From positions 3,782,001-3,846,000 of the forward strand of contig NC_003552.1 of NCBI RefSeq assembly GCF_000007345.1: DNA of 64,000 nt. Reading direction: 5' to 3'. This stretch comes from Methanosarcina acetivorans C2A. GTDB lineage: Archaea > Halobacteriota > Methanosarcinia > Methanosarcinales > Methanosarcinaceae. Both the position numbers and the translations under genes were made by a program. Below the pieces are notes generated by a model. The model made no database searches. It was not told the DNA's origin and saw nothing but the letters and a program-made list of their open reading frames with translations. Shown piece by piece: positions 10,555-19,049 of this stretch. Numbering within the stretch: position 1 is the first letter of the stretch; the number at the start of each line of letters is the position of its first letter.

Positions 10555-10790
10555 TGCTTTTTCTGCTTTTTCTGCATTTTGTGAAGGGCCCCCAGACAAG
10601 CTGGCGGAGGCGCTGATCTGTATCTGTTAATTTTAATGAGGGCTCCCAGGGCAAGATATGAATTCTCTAGTTCCTTTTTTGCGTTGTAGAAGAGAAAAAT
10701 TCAGCTCTGTAAGGAGTAGAAATCAAAAAACAAAAGAGCCCGGTTTCGGATATCTGGATATATCAACTGATTAATACGGAACCACCTTTT
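10555..10790. repeat. Long flanking repeat, copy 1, block B
   Basis: About 220 bp aligning with 20705-20935 in the same orientation at clearly above-chance identity. Shared parts include CCAGACAAGCTGGCGGAGGC, TCCTTTTTTGCGT, AGAAGAGAAAA, AAAAAACAAAAG and CAACTGATTAATACG. The first part can fold as a hairpin around ACAAG. The 300 bp after it (10800-11121) hold no convincing gene. Confidence 0.8.
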
Positions 10791-11121
10791 TAATACGTCT
10801 CGGAAAAACTGCGGAAAGGTTGGGTTATATCTGCTGGAATTTAAAAAGCAGGTGCCGACGTTAAGAATTTTATTTATCTGGCTGGCTGGCCGGATTCATT
10901 CCGGTGTGGCGCGGAAAGAAAAAAACTGAAAGATTCTTCCCTGGACCCCGGGAAAGATCAACAATTAATCAGGAACCAACTGTGGGAAAGGATTTCAAGT
11001 AACCTTAAGTTCCACCAGATTCCGGTTGGAATTTACACGGAGGGCGGAATTTACAAACGGATTCCGGATTTACAGGTCTTTTGAAACCCTCGGGATATAT
11101 TTTGAATTTGTTTGCGAGTTT

Positions 11122-11292
11122 TTATCTCTTTACCAGCATAAGGGAAAAAGAGAGGATAAGAAGCGCTGCATAGAACATTACACTTGGATCAAATCTGTCA
11201 TACAAAGACAACCAGGTGTATACCAGCATTGATCCTGAAAACACTGCTAAAACTATAAGTCCGACATATTTTGCGTCTACCATTTTTTTCAT
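11122..11292 (-). CDS. Small two-helix membrane protein, 56 aa, unknown
   Basis: Not a recognised family. The reading starts at ATG 11292-11290 (an alternative ATG three codons later is at 11283) and ends with TAA at 11122-11124. It has two hydrophobic segments, YVGLIVLAVFSGSMLVYTWL and VMFYAALLILSFSLMLV, separated by SLYDRFDPS, and a basic KR end. GTGAGTGATG upstream can act as ribosome binding site. It lies 161 bp downstream of the last gene of archaellum cluster 1 on the same strand, so it may be read from the same transcript or have its own promoter. Coding nature rests on the clean start, hydrophobic pattern and codon use. Confidence 0.6.
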   Translation of the reverse strand: MKKMVDAKYVGLIVLAVFSGSMLVYTWLSLYDRFDPSVMFYAALLILSFSLMLVKR

Positions 11293-11434
11293 CACTCACT
11301 TTGCATGTTGTTGCACAATTTATGTTTGTTTTTTAGGTTTGGTTTCTGTTTCAGGTTAGATATCAATCGGATCAATCAAATCAGTCCGATTAATTAATTA
11401 GAGTACTGTAAATTCAGCTCCGGTTCACCTCATG

Positions 11435-11454
11435 AACGGTTTTTATAAACCGTT
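11435..11454 (-). terminator. Hairpin at the end of archaellum cluster 1
   Basis: AACGGTTT-TTAT-AAACCGTT is a perfect 8-bp inverted repeat that touches the stop codon of the last cluster gene. No long T run follows on the minus strand, so it may be a processing or attenuation structure rather than a terminator. Confidence 0.35.
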
Positions 11455-12449
11455 TATAAGTTATGACCCGTAAATTGCCTGTATTTTTTCAGATCTTTGA
11501 GCACCCCCTCAAGGTCGGATTTCATCAACTTCAAATCCAGATTTTCGCCCTGCATACCATCCATGAAATTGATCTTTTTCTCATTCGAAACTATGATATC
11601 GTTCTTGAGTGAATTTAAGAAGCTGTCACTTTCGTCCTCGAACTTTATCTCGGCAGGGTTGTCGTTAAAAGTAAAGGCATTTTCGGCAAGTTCACCGTCC
11701 GATCCTTCGACTTTAATCGCAAATTCACTCCCGTCGAAATTAAAATCATTATCGAAAGATGAATCGAGTTCAGAAGACATCTCCCCGAAGAATTGCTCTG
11801 TCGTATCTGCTTCAAGACCATTGCTTACAGGATTATTGCTCATTAAAGTGCCAGTATTGGACATTTTAGTTAGGAGGTCGTCATCAAAATTTAACTCCTC
11901 TCTTTTGGATTCTACCACTTTATCAAGCAGGTTAACTTTTTCAGCTTCGCTTAACTTTTCATCTGCATCTTCAGAATCAGATAAGGAAGCGGGCTTTTCT
12001 TCATCTTTTTTATTCCTGTGAAGCAGGGCGGAGAAAAGCAGAGAAATTTTACTGTTCAAGCTCGCAAAAAGCCTCTGGAGAGCACCTTTTGCTTTCAGGA
12101 ATACTGTTCCCACTTTGGGAAAAGGATTTTTTCCGGAAGCTTTTTTGACCGAACCTGACTTTTTCCTTCCCGAACCTGACTTTTTCCGGCCTGAACCGGA
12201 GCTCTTCGGGATTAAACTTATAATTTTTTTGACAGAGTAGGGGAAAAGCTTCAGGCCCCCGAAGCTGAAAGTTTTTCTTTTCGGGCTCAGGTTAGGAAAG
12301 AGTTTAGACTCATCGGGATTTACTGAAGTTCCGTCTTTACTTTTATATCTGTCATATAGAGTTGCTGTTCCCATTATGACCAGAGTTACGAAAATACCTA
12401 CAAAGATAGTGAAATTCGTTTCATATATGGTTACCAAGTCCAGATTCAT
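11454..12449 (-). CDS. Unknown archaellum-cluster protein after ArlJ, membrane-anchored, 331 aa
   Basis: No known family recognised. The N-terminus has one membrane helix (FTIFVGIFVTLVIMGTATLY, about residues 13-32) followed by a very basic stretch with repeated SGRKKSG units (about residues 84-105), then a long acidic, probably disordered tail. The last 30 residues contain a hydrophobic-charged segment, DLEGVLKDLKKYRQ. Its ATG overlaps the arlJ stop by 4 bp (ATGA), so it belongs to the operon and is likely co-translated. Cluster 2 also has an unrelated-looking protein at the same place (45038-45919) whose end, ELIIDLKNVKALL, is comparable. A role beside the ArlI/ArlJ motor is inference from position. 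Confidence 0.75.
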   Translation of the reverse strand: MNLDLVTIYETNFTIFVGIFVTLVIMGTATLYDRYKSKDGTSVNPDESKLFPNLSPKRKTFSFGGLKLFPYSVKKIISLIPKSSGSGRKKSGSGRKKSGSVKKASGKNPFPKVGTVFLKAKGALQRLFASLNSKISLLFSALLHRNKKDEEKPASLSDSEDADEKLSEAEKVNLLDKVVESKREELNFDDDLLTKMSNTGTLMSNNPVSNGLEADTTEQFFGEMSSELDSSFDNDFNFDGSEFAIKVEGSDGELAENAFTFNDNPAEIKFEDESDSFLNSLKNDIIVSNEKKINFMDGMQGENLDLKLMKSDLEGVLKDLKKYRQFTGHNL

Positions 12450-14068
12450 ACACCTCCTGCGAGACTATCAAGTACTCCATCAAAGGAGAAGGCCATTTTC
12501 ACCAGTGGAGGAATTATAATCATCAGTATCCCTGAAAGGGTAAACATAAACATGCCATAATAGATTGCCAGATACATCGGCCCCCCCTTCACCGCAACAA
12601 TTGCAAATATATTTGCAAGGGTCAGGATAATGGTCACAATCACAACGAATTGGCCCAGCAATTCGATCGGGACCCCGCCAAATATCCCCAGATTCATGCC
12701 CCCCATGCCTCCGGGTATACCTTCAAGTTCGGACCCGGTGATGTCAAACTGGGTAAAAAGGGAAGTTATGATAGTAGAAAAGATCGTCAGGATCTGGCCT
12801 ATGAATAGAAGAAGGGCAACCATCGCCACATGCAGGGGGATGACGAGGCTGGAAAATCCTTTGGCTATGCGCTCCCTTTTCATTCTCAAAAGAACCAGTT
12901 CAAGATTGGACGAGCTCACAAGCTCGCCTACTACTTCCGCATTGCCCCCTAAATTTACTGCATCTACAAACACACTTGTCAATTTGTAGATCAAGTAGCT
13001 GCCCGTCTCTCCTACAAACCTTCCCCAGCACAGCGCAGGGTCCAGCCCGGATGCCAGTTTCTTGTAAAGCTCCTGGCTCATATCTCTAAGCTCCCCAAGG
13101 TTTTTGGGATCGATCTTCAGGAGGGCTTTTGGTACCGTTAGCCCGGACCCGCTTACAATGGACCCGAGGCTCCGGATAAAGGTTGTAAAGCATTCATCCC
13201 TTTTGTTAATTTTATCGATATCTTTATTTGCCGCCATTCCGACAGGCATCAGAATAACTCCTGCCAGAACCATTCCGACTCCTTTAATGTCAATGAAAAA
13301 ATCGACTGAACCGATAAAAGCCGGTATAACAGTGAGCAATATAACAGCCAGGGCAGACAGGGCAATGGAAAGAGGAGCCCACTTGTAGATGTAGACCTGC
13401 TCCTGTGATTTTATGCTTAAGCTGTGGACTTTTGAATCTTTCGGAGAAGCTTTAAAAAGTAGACCTACCCCAAAAAATGCCATGAAAAATATGATGAACA
13501 TAGTGGAATAAAGCGTATCTGCCGGATCCCCCATATTATATAAAATTACTGAAAGTAAGATAATAATAGCTACGAGAGATGTGGAGACAAGCAGAGCTGT
13601 GTAAGCGTTTGACCATTCTTTGGTGGTTTCGAGGTCTCTTTCGAACTCGTCTTTTCTTTTTGTCTTAAATAATTTCCATTCCTTCGTGAGGAATTCGCTA
13701 TCAGGTTCTCCTGCCGCTATGGCGTTTGATAACCTGTTAAGAAGTTCCCGCATTCTCTCATGCGTTACTTTTGTGGATATGAGCTCGCAGGCATTAGCGT
13801 AATCATAGTGCCAGTGCTGGGCCAGCTCTTTAATCATATTGAAATATTTACTCGGGCAGTATTCCTTCTTGTCCGAGATGCTCGTGAATATTTTGTCCCT
13901 TGTCAGATTAGCAGTTGAGATTGACGCCATATAAGTAAGAGAAAACAGCATATCGTTACTCATATAGAGTTCTTTCTGGTAATGTTTGAATCTAAGAGCA
14001 AGCTGGTCTAAAAGGGGCTGTGATCCGGACTTTTTGTTGAAAAGGTTTTTTATCGCAGAGCTTTCCAT
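12446..14068 (-). CDS. arlJ: Archaellum membrane platform protein ArlJ (FlaJ), cluster 1
   Basis: Polytopic membrane protein on which the ArlI ATPase acts to assemble and rotate the archaellum. It has a cytoplasmic N-terminal part, helices around residues 165-215, a second group near 240-290 and a C-terminal group in the last 130 residues, with the two cytoplasmic TadC-like domains between them. The start is placed at the ATG at 14068 with GAGGT 8 bp upstream; an in-frame TTG at 14077 is also possible. It lies just 11 bp after the arlI stop and overlaps the next gene by 4 bp. Length of about 540 aa fits the family. Confidence 0.92.
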   Translation of the reverse strand: MESSAIKNLFNKKSGSQPLLDQLALRFKHYQKELYMSNDMLFSLTYMASISTANLTRDKIFTSISDKKEYCPSKYFNMIKELAQHWHYDYANACELISTKVTHERMRELLNRLSNAIAAGEPDSEFLTKEWKLFKTKRKDEFERDLETTKEWSNAYTALLVSTSLVAIIILLSVILYNMGDPADTLYSTMFIIFFMAFFGVGLLFKASPKDSKVHSLSIKSQEQVYIYKWAPLSIALSALAVILLTVIPAFIGSVDFFIDIKGVGMVLAGVILMPVGMAANKDIDKINKRDECFTTFIRSLGSIVSGSGLTVPKALLKIDPKNLGELRDMSQELYKKLASGLDPALCWGRFVGETGSYLIYKLTSVFVDAVNLGGNAEVVGELVSSSNLELVLLRMKRERIAKGFSSLVIPLHVAMVALLLFIGQILTIFSTIITSLFTQFDITGSELEGIPGGMGGMNLGIFGGVPIELLGQFVVIVTIILTLANIFAIVAVKGGPMYLAIYYGMFMFTLSGILMIIIPPLVKMAFSFDGVLDSLAGGV

Positions 14069-14079
14069 CCAAACCAACC

Positions 14080-15933
14080 TCAGAACTGAATCCTCAGCAT
14101 CCCGGCCTTTGTAATCTTTGCGACCGTGTTAAAAAAGTCCCAGTAATTTACAATTCCTTCACTGTCCAATCTCTCCAGAATTCTTGCCCTTTTTTCAATT
14201 TCATCGTAAATTACCTTCTTTTTCTTGCCAGGGATTCCGAGCCTCGTGGCGATTTTGTTTTCAAGGATGTACGAACTTCCCATAGCACTGAAAACATGCG
14301 TATCAGTAACAGGATCCCAGGAAAAGGCTTCAATAAAGGAAATTCCGCCTTTATCCGGGTTGTATCCGAGAACCTCGTTTATACTGAGGACTCTTCTCAC
14401 AAGCTTGCCGTCCGGTCTCCGTACTGCAGATTGGATGATGACAAAGTTGAGGTTGTCCACATACGTTTTAGGAATGTTTATAGGATCGGCAGTAAGCCTC
14501 TGGATCAGTTTCTCAACGGTTGCAGCATGGAACGTTGACATGACGGGGTGTCCGGTCTGCATAGCCTGGAATGCGACATTACCTTCAACTCCTCGGATTT
14601 CTCCTACAAGGATATAGTTTGGCCTCTGCCTCAATGCCGCTTTGAGAAGGTCGAACATCGTAACGTCCGATCCGCTGCCTTCTCCTATCCCCCCGCCCCT
14701 TGTACTGCCTCTTGTTGTTTCCCGGGTCCAGTTTTTGTGCGGGATCTGCAGTTCAGGCGTATCTTCGATTGAAACCAGTTTTGACTCGGGATTTACAAAC
14801 GCTGTAATCCCGTTCAATGTGGTCGTCTTACCACTTGCGGTTTCTCCGCATATGAAACCGCTCATTCCTTCCCCGATCAGGATCCACAGGTAAGCTGCCA
14901 TCCTGTAATCCAAGGTTCCGCCTTTTATGACCTGAAGAATACTGAACGGAATGTCAGCAAACTTTCTTATGGTAAAATTACTCCCGTTTTTACTGATATC
15001 ATCCCCGAAAACAATGTTAATTCTTGACCCGTCCGGAAGTGTGGAGTCCACTATGGGGTTTTTGAAAGTGATGGGCTTTCCGATCCTTTCTGCGAGCCTG
15101 ACGATGTACTGATTGAGAGCGTCATTATCGTTGAATTCTATTACGCTCCTGAGACCCTTGAACACCTTATGTTCAATGAAGATGGGCCCGAGACCATTGC
15201 AGGTAATATCTTCAATTTTGTTGTCATTTATGTAAGGGTCAAGGAAACCCACACCGATTTTATCCCTTATAATCGAGTACTTCAGCGCTTCGTACTGTTC
15301 TTTTTTTACATAAATGTGATTCTTCCCGGGATCTTCCTTTGATGGAAAAAATTTTGCCCCCAGTTTTTTGATCCCGGAATCAACCCCTGCAGCAGAAATA
15401 TCAACCTGTTTTTTATTTCCTATTACGCAAATGTCATCGAGAGCTTCTTTAAGTATCCTTTCTTTTTCTTCCAGATTTTCAGGGTCGAACTCTATTCCTG
15501 TAAGGTGGTCTACAAGTCTGGCTTCCAGCTCTTTGATGAGACTCCCGACTCCGGTAAGCAGTATGGGCTCAATCGGGATATAGAAGTTCCTCACATCGTT
15601 TTTGTTCGGGTAAATGTGCACATATATCTGGTCATTGACCTTGTATATGAGATTTGGATTCTCTATTTCACCATGTTTTGACTCAATCCCGGAGACATAT
15701 CTGGGTATACCCATCGTATCTATGGGCAGGATATGGAGATACTCCAGGAGATGCAGGTTTTTTTCAACCTCCGCTTTCATTTCCGGAGGGAGGAGCTTGT
15801 AAAGGTTGCACGTTTTCAGGTTTGAGTGGTCATGCCCGTCATACTTTTTCGGTTTAAACGGAAAATTAGTATATATTCCTGCGTTAAGTGCACAACCGTG
15901 CTCAGTACTCAGCTTTTCCTCAATACTATCCAT
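14080..15933 (-). CDS. arlI: Archaellum motor and assembly ATPase ArlI (FlaI), cluster 1
   Basis: Hexameric secretion-type ATPase (GspE/VirB11 superfamily) driving archaellin export and rotation. Walker A is GETASGKTTT at about residues 362-371; the Asp box follows as SIEDTPELQIPHKNW; Walker B is YILVGEIRGVEG, and the His box is GHPVMSTFHAA. A long N-terminal domain binds the membrane side. At 617 aa it is slightly longer than typical. It is close in pattern to the cluster 2 copy at 41526 and less so to the ATPase at 62209. Confidence 0.95.
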   Translation of the reverse strand: MDSIEEKLSTEHGCALNAGIYTNFPFKPKKYDGHDHSNLKTCNLYKLLPPEMKAEVEKNLHLLEYLHILPIDTMGIPRYVSGIESKHGEIENPNLIYKVNDQIYVHIYPNKNDVRNFYIPIEPILLTGVGSLIKELEARLVDHLTGIEFDPENLEEKERILKEALDDICVIGNKKQVDISAAGVDSGIKKLGAKFFPSKEDPGKNHIYVKKEQYEALKYSIIRDKIGVGFLDPYINDNKIEDITCNGLGPIFIEHKVFKGLRSVIEFNDNDALNQYIVRLAERIGKPITFKNPIVDSTLPDGSRINIVFGDDISKNGSNFTIRKFADIPFSILQVIKGGTLDYRMAAYLWILIGEGMSGFICGETASGKTTTLNGITAFVNPESKLVSIEDTPELQIPHKNWTRETTRGSTRGGGIGEGSGSDVTMFDLLKAALRQRPNYILVGEIRGVEGNVAFQAMQTGHPVMSTFHAATVEKLIQRLTADPINIPKTYVDNLNFVIIQSAVRRPDGKLVRRVLSINEVLGYNPDKGGISFIEAFSWDPVTDTHVFSAMGSSYILENKIATRLGIPGKKKKVIYDEIEKRARILERLDSEGIVNYWDFFNTVAKITKAGMLRIQF

Positions 15934-15966
15934 GTATACCCCATGCGTGACCGGCTACAGTTTTCT

Positions 15967-16683
15967 TTATACCTTTGCCTGTGAGATTGGAATAATCTTT
16001 AAACCGAAACCGGGCTGAACTTCAAAACTCACTATATTGCCCGTGCTTTTCTTTGCGCCTCTTATTTTCGAGACTTCCATAACGCTGATATAGCGGTCGG
16101 TGAGCTGTTCCTTTCTTAAAAACAGGTGACAATCGCATGCTGACCGTATTCTGACTAGAGTGTCTTCCCTGAAAGCATGCTGGTGCAGAGTGATAAAGAT
16201 TGTATACCCTTTATCACATAAATTTTTCAAATTTGTAAGGAATTCAAGGATGTTGTCCTCATCGGAATAAGTAGTAAACATCGTGAGAGAGTCAATAATG
16301 ATAACTGTTTCTCTGATATTTTTAATGTGAGTTGTAACGAGATGCAGAGTGCCTTTCATTTGCTCGGAAGTCCATTCCACACCTTCGAGATGGACAGGAA
16401 AAATCCTGAAATAACCCCAGCTGTAAAAGTCCGAGATATCGAGGCTCAGGCTGTCCATCTGAGCCAGCATACTTTTAATAGTATTCTCGGTTGAATAGTA
16501 GGCAATTCTGTGAAGCTGGTTCAGGCCTCCATACACCATTTGTTGGCAGAGTACACTCTTTCCGGTATCGTTTTCGCCTTCGATGAGCACAAGAGAACCG
16601 AGAGGGATTCCCTCACCCAGTTTTTTATCAATTTCGTCATTGCCGCTTGAAATAATCTTATTTTTATCTTCACTTGCTCCCAT
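15967..16683 (-). CDS. arlH: Archaellum KaiC-like ATPase ArlH (FlaH), cluster 1
   Basis: RecA/KaiC-like protein that binds ATP and docks on the motor with ArlI and ArlJ. Walker A is GENDTGKS; the Walker B-like segment is TVIIIDSLTMF; the C-terminus ends in the family pattern PGFGLKIIPIS. The ATG at 16683 has AGGTG 6-7 bp upstream and follows the arlF stop by one base; an upstream in-frame GTG at 16692 would overlap arlF and is less likely. As in other ArlH proteins the second catalytic features of true KaiC are reduced. Confidence 0.92.
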   Translation of the reverse strand: MGASEDKNKIISSGNDEIDKKLGEGIPLGSLVLIEGENDTGKSVLCQQMVYGGLNQLHRIAYYSTENTIKSMLAQMDSLSLDISDFYSWGYFRIFPVHLEGVEWTSEQMKGTLHLVTTHIKNIRETVIIIDSLTMFTTYSDEDNILEFLTNLKNLCDKGYTIFITLHQHAFREDTLVRIRSACDCHLFLRKEQLTDRYISVMEVSKIRGAKKSTGNIVSFEVQPGFGLKIIPISQAKV

Positions 16684-16684
16684 T

Positions 16685-17158
16685 TTATACACCTGCCTCG
16701 TGCTCTGCGGAAGAGACGATACCGTTTTCAGTGATAATTTTTACAATGAAACTGTCATTGGAGTCGATGTCGATTAATAGTTCGATGTTAATACTTTCAT
16801 GCGGGTCCAGAATCCCCGGATTCAGGAGATCTGTATCAGGTGTTATACTGTACTGAGATTCGTTCAAATACGACACTTTACCGTCTTTGACCAGGAGAAC
16901 ATCCCAGAGATCGAAGTTGCTTAATTTGGTCTCACCGGTATTTGCAACAGTGAAACTGGTATGATTTGTTGAAACGTTGAAGACTATATTCTGGACTTCG
17001 ATACGGGTCTGAAGCCTGTCCATCATTGTCTGATGAGCTGAAACGTATCCGTGATAGGAAGACTCAACAAGAGTATTGGTCCCCATTGTCAGAGTACCTG
17101 CAACAACCAGAATCGTTCCGACTACAAAGAACGCTACGATTATTGTATCGAGGCCCAT
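16685..17158 (-). CDS. arlF: Archaellum stator-type protein ArlF (FlaF), cluster 1
   Basis: One N-terminal membrane helix (TIIVAFFVVGTILVVAGTL) followed by an extracytoplasmic beta domain with the FNVSTNHTSFTVANTGETKL segment typical of ArlF/ArlG. In other archaea ArlF binds the S-layer and ArlG. The frame is open to 17245, but the ATG at 17158, four bases after the arlG stop, gives the correct family N-terminus. Confidence 0.87.
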   Translation of the reverse strand: MGLDTIIVAFFVVGTILVVAGTLTMGTNTLVESSYHGYVSAHQTMMDRLQTRIEVQNIVFNVSTNHTSFTVANTGETKLSNFDLWDVLLVKDGKVSYLNESQYSITPDTDLLNPGILDPHESINIELLIDIDSNDSFIVKIITENGIVSSAEHEAGV

Positions 17159-17162
17159 GATA

Positions 17163-17636
17163 TCACGTTGAGAAGGTATCTGATGTTGATACCCCATTGT
17201 ACAGGAAAAAGGTAAGTTTATAAATGTCACTTGGAAGGGCATCAAGCGCTATTGTTACTTTGATAGTTTCTCCGCGATTCCAGGTGTCTCCGTCTCCGTT
17301 TTCGAGAGTGTAATCCCAGGACGGAGCTGAAGCAGCTTCAAGTCCGGGGTTCCAGTAGCCTGAGGAAGATACAATAAAGACGTCACAGTACTGCAGCTGT
17401 GAAAGGGGTATATCTGAAGACCCTACGTTTTTTATCCAGACATAAACGTCATTCCCATCGGGATAAATGAAGATGATATCGATATCGGTTTTAAACTGGT
17501 CTTCCATGCTACGGGCAACGGAGCTATAAGATTCGGACAGACCATATACGGAAGGAAGGACGGCATTTACAAAAGCCACTGCAGCTATAACACTCACAAT
17601 TACGAGTATTGCTGAAGTTATCACTTCCTTTGACAT
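17163..17636 (-). CDS. arlG: Archaellum stator-type protein ArlG (FlaG), cluster 1
   Basis: N-terminal pilin-like membrane helix (VITSAILVIVSVIAAVAFVN) and an extracytoplasmic beta-sandwich containing VYVWIKNVGSSDIPL, the family hallmark. In Sulfolobus, ArlG forms a filament capped by ArlF that anchors the motor to the S-layer. It is immediately upstream of arlF. An 84-bp gap separates it from the ArlD/E-like gene. Confidence 0.87.
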   Translation of the reverse strand: MSKEVITSAILVIVSVIAAVAFVNAVLPSVYGLSESYSSVARSMEDQFKTDIDIIFIYPDGNDVYVWIKNVGSSDIPLSQLQYCDVFIVSSSGYWNPGLEAASAPSWDYTLENGDGDTWNRGETIKVTIALDALPSDIYKLTFFLYNGVSTSDTFST

Positions 17637-17720
17637 TTGTTTTTCACCAGATCGTTTTCGTTGAGAAAGTAACGCAGTATTAAAGAATCAGGCGACAGAC
17701 CTTCTGCCCCTCCAACCACC

Positions 17721-18392
17721 TTATTTGCCATCGAGGAGATGCCCCAGTACCTTGGAGTCAAGAGACTGGTCTTCCGGGTAAAGAATATGATAAAGCCTGT
17801 ACAGATCTATCACTGCATCATCAAGGTTGTTGTTTTTGTTCAGGATCTCAATGATTTTGATAATGATTTCTTTAATCTCCCCGGGAATATAGCCCAGAAG
17901 GGAGAAGACATCAATTAATTCCGTTATAGCTTCATGGTCATATTTCTCGACCATGTCCTTGCTCCAGACGATAGTCCTGTAGAAGGAAATAGGATCGATA
18001 AATTTGGAATCACCCTTTTTAGACTGTTTTTTAGCAGCCTTTCTCAGATCCTCAAAGAGATTTTTTGGAACCTGCTCCATTTCCAGGCCAACTTCATCAG
18101 TCTCCTCCTCTCCTTCAATTTCTTCATATTTATGAGGCGGGGGATGATCTTCTATTGATTTGGGATTTACTATGGCACCGGAAATGTTAGCAATACCCTG
18201 AATATTCTGGAAAGGATTTTCAAGCACCCCCATCGTTTCCCTTATGTCCATGAGAAGAGTCTTTATGGAGCCTTTGATCTCGGTCACCTCTTCTTCAAGG
18301 CTTGCAACCCTGGACTCTATAGTGTCGCTCTCAGCTGAAGCTACAATACTATCAATCATGGACTGGTCAAAGGATTCCCCACTATTCATCAT
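17721..18392 (-). CDS. ArlD/E-like archaellum adaptor protein, cluster 1
   Basis: Cytoplasmic protein with an N-terminal coiled-coil segment (IESRVASLEEEVTEIKGSIK), a variable middle and a C-terminal domain of about 90 residues of the FlaD/E type (HEAITELIDVFSLLGYIPGE). In euryarchaea ArlC/D/E form the switch ring that receives the chemotaxis signal through CheF. Only one such protein is encoded here; no separate ArlC was found. Start is at the double ATG at 18392 with GGGTGAT before it; the frame reaches back to 18431. Confidence 0.82.
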   Translation of the reverse strand: MMNSGESFDQSMIDSIVASAESDTIESRVASLEEEVTEIKGSIKTLLMDIRETMGVLENPFQNIQGIANISGAIVNPKSIEDHPPPHKYEEIEGEEETDEVGLEMEQVPKNLFEDLRKAAKKQSKKGDSKFIDPISFYRTIVWSKDMVEKYDHEAITELIDVFSLLGYIPGEIKEIIIKIIEILNKNNNLDDAVIDLYRLYHILYPEDQSLDSKVLGHLLDGK

Positions 18393-18465
18393 ATCACCCA
18401 ACTGTAGCGTTAAAAAATGAAATAATGGCACTCAAAGGAGTGTCATTATTGCTTGAATTTTAGTT

Positions 18466-19038
18466 TTAGACGAGAGTCATTATTGCACTGATTGATCCGG
18501 GTGCAGTCCTGTGAATGGTGTAGGAAGCCCCCTGAGGTGGTTTGATTTCAAGCTGGAACTCGTTGTAAGGTCCTATCCCGTAACTACTCGTATCAATGCT
18601 TACATCAAATTTCTCAGCTCTGTCTATAAGATTGTCTGTGTTAGCGTTATACTTGGTGGATATCGTGAATCCATCGTCAAGTGTCAATTCAGTTGGTGCT
18701 GTATCTGGATCTGAATAAACTATGAGAGTTTTGTCCATATCAACTGATGAACCGCCTGAAGTCAGCTGCAAGCATAGAGTAATACTATCAATTGAATAAT
18801 CTGCAGGGTTAGCTGCAGTAGTGTTACCTCTGGCAATTACATCTCCACTTAATTCGACACTGCTGCTTGCCTGCTGTACACCCGTGTGCACGACTTCCTG
18901 ACTTTTCTGGGTAGTATAAAAGCCCGCCCCGAGCATAACGTAGCTGAAAACCGCAGCCACGACTACAAAAGCTACAAGAACAATTGCTGCTTCAAGTCCA
19001 GTGAATCCTTTTTCATCTTTTGAAAATGTGTTCCACAT
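18466..19038 (-). CDS. Archaellin 2 of cluster 1
   Basis: Archaellum filament subunit of 190 aa. Class III leader MWNTFSKDEKG followed by the mature start FTGLEAAIVLVAF; processing by the prepilin peptidase is expected after Gly11. The first 65 residues are nearly the same as in the neighbouring archaellin, as in the Methanospirillum type, with Glu at mature position 5 as in type IV pilins. It has a possible N-glycosylation site (NTT). It lies 11 bp after archaellin 1. Confidence 0.93.
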   Translation of the reverse strand: MWNTFSKDEKGFTGLEAAIVLVAFVVVAAVFSYVMLGAGFYTTQKSQEVVHTGVQQASSSVELSGDVIARGNTTAANPADYSIDSITLCLQLTSGGSSVDMDKTLIVYSDPDTAPTELTLDDGFTISTKYNANTDNLIDRAEKFDVSIDTSSYGIGPYNEFQLEIKPPQGASYTIHRTAPGSISAIMTLV

Positions 19039-19049
19039 TACAGATCACC

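Noticed and set aside
11026-11232. 68-codon plus-strand reading as a gene
   Set aside because: It overlaps the better supported small membrane protein on the other strand and has no ribosome binding site or family pattern.
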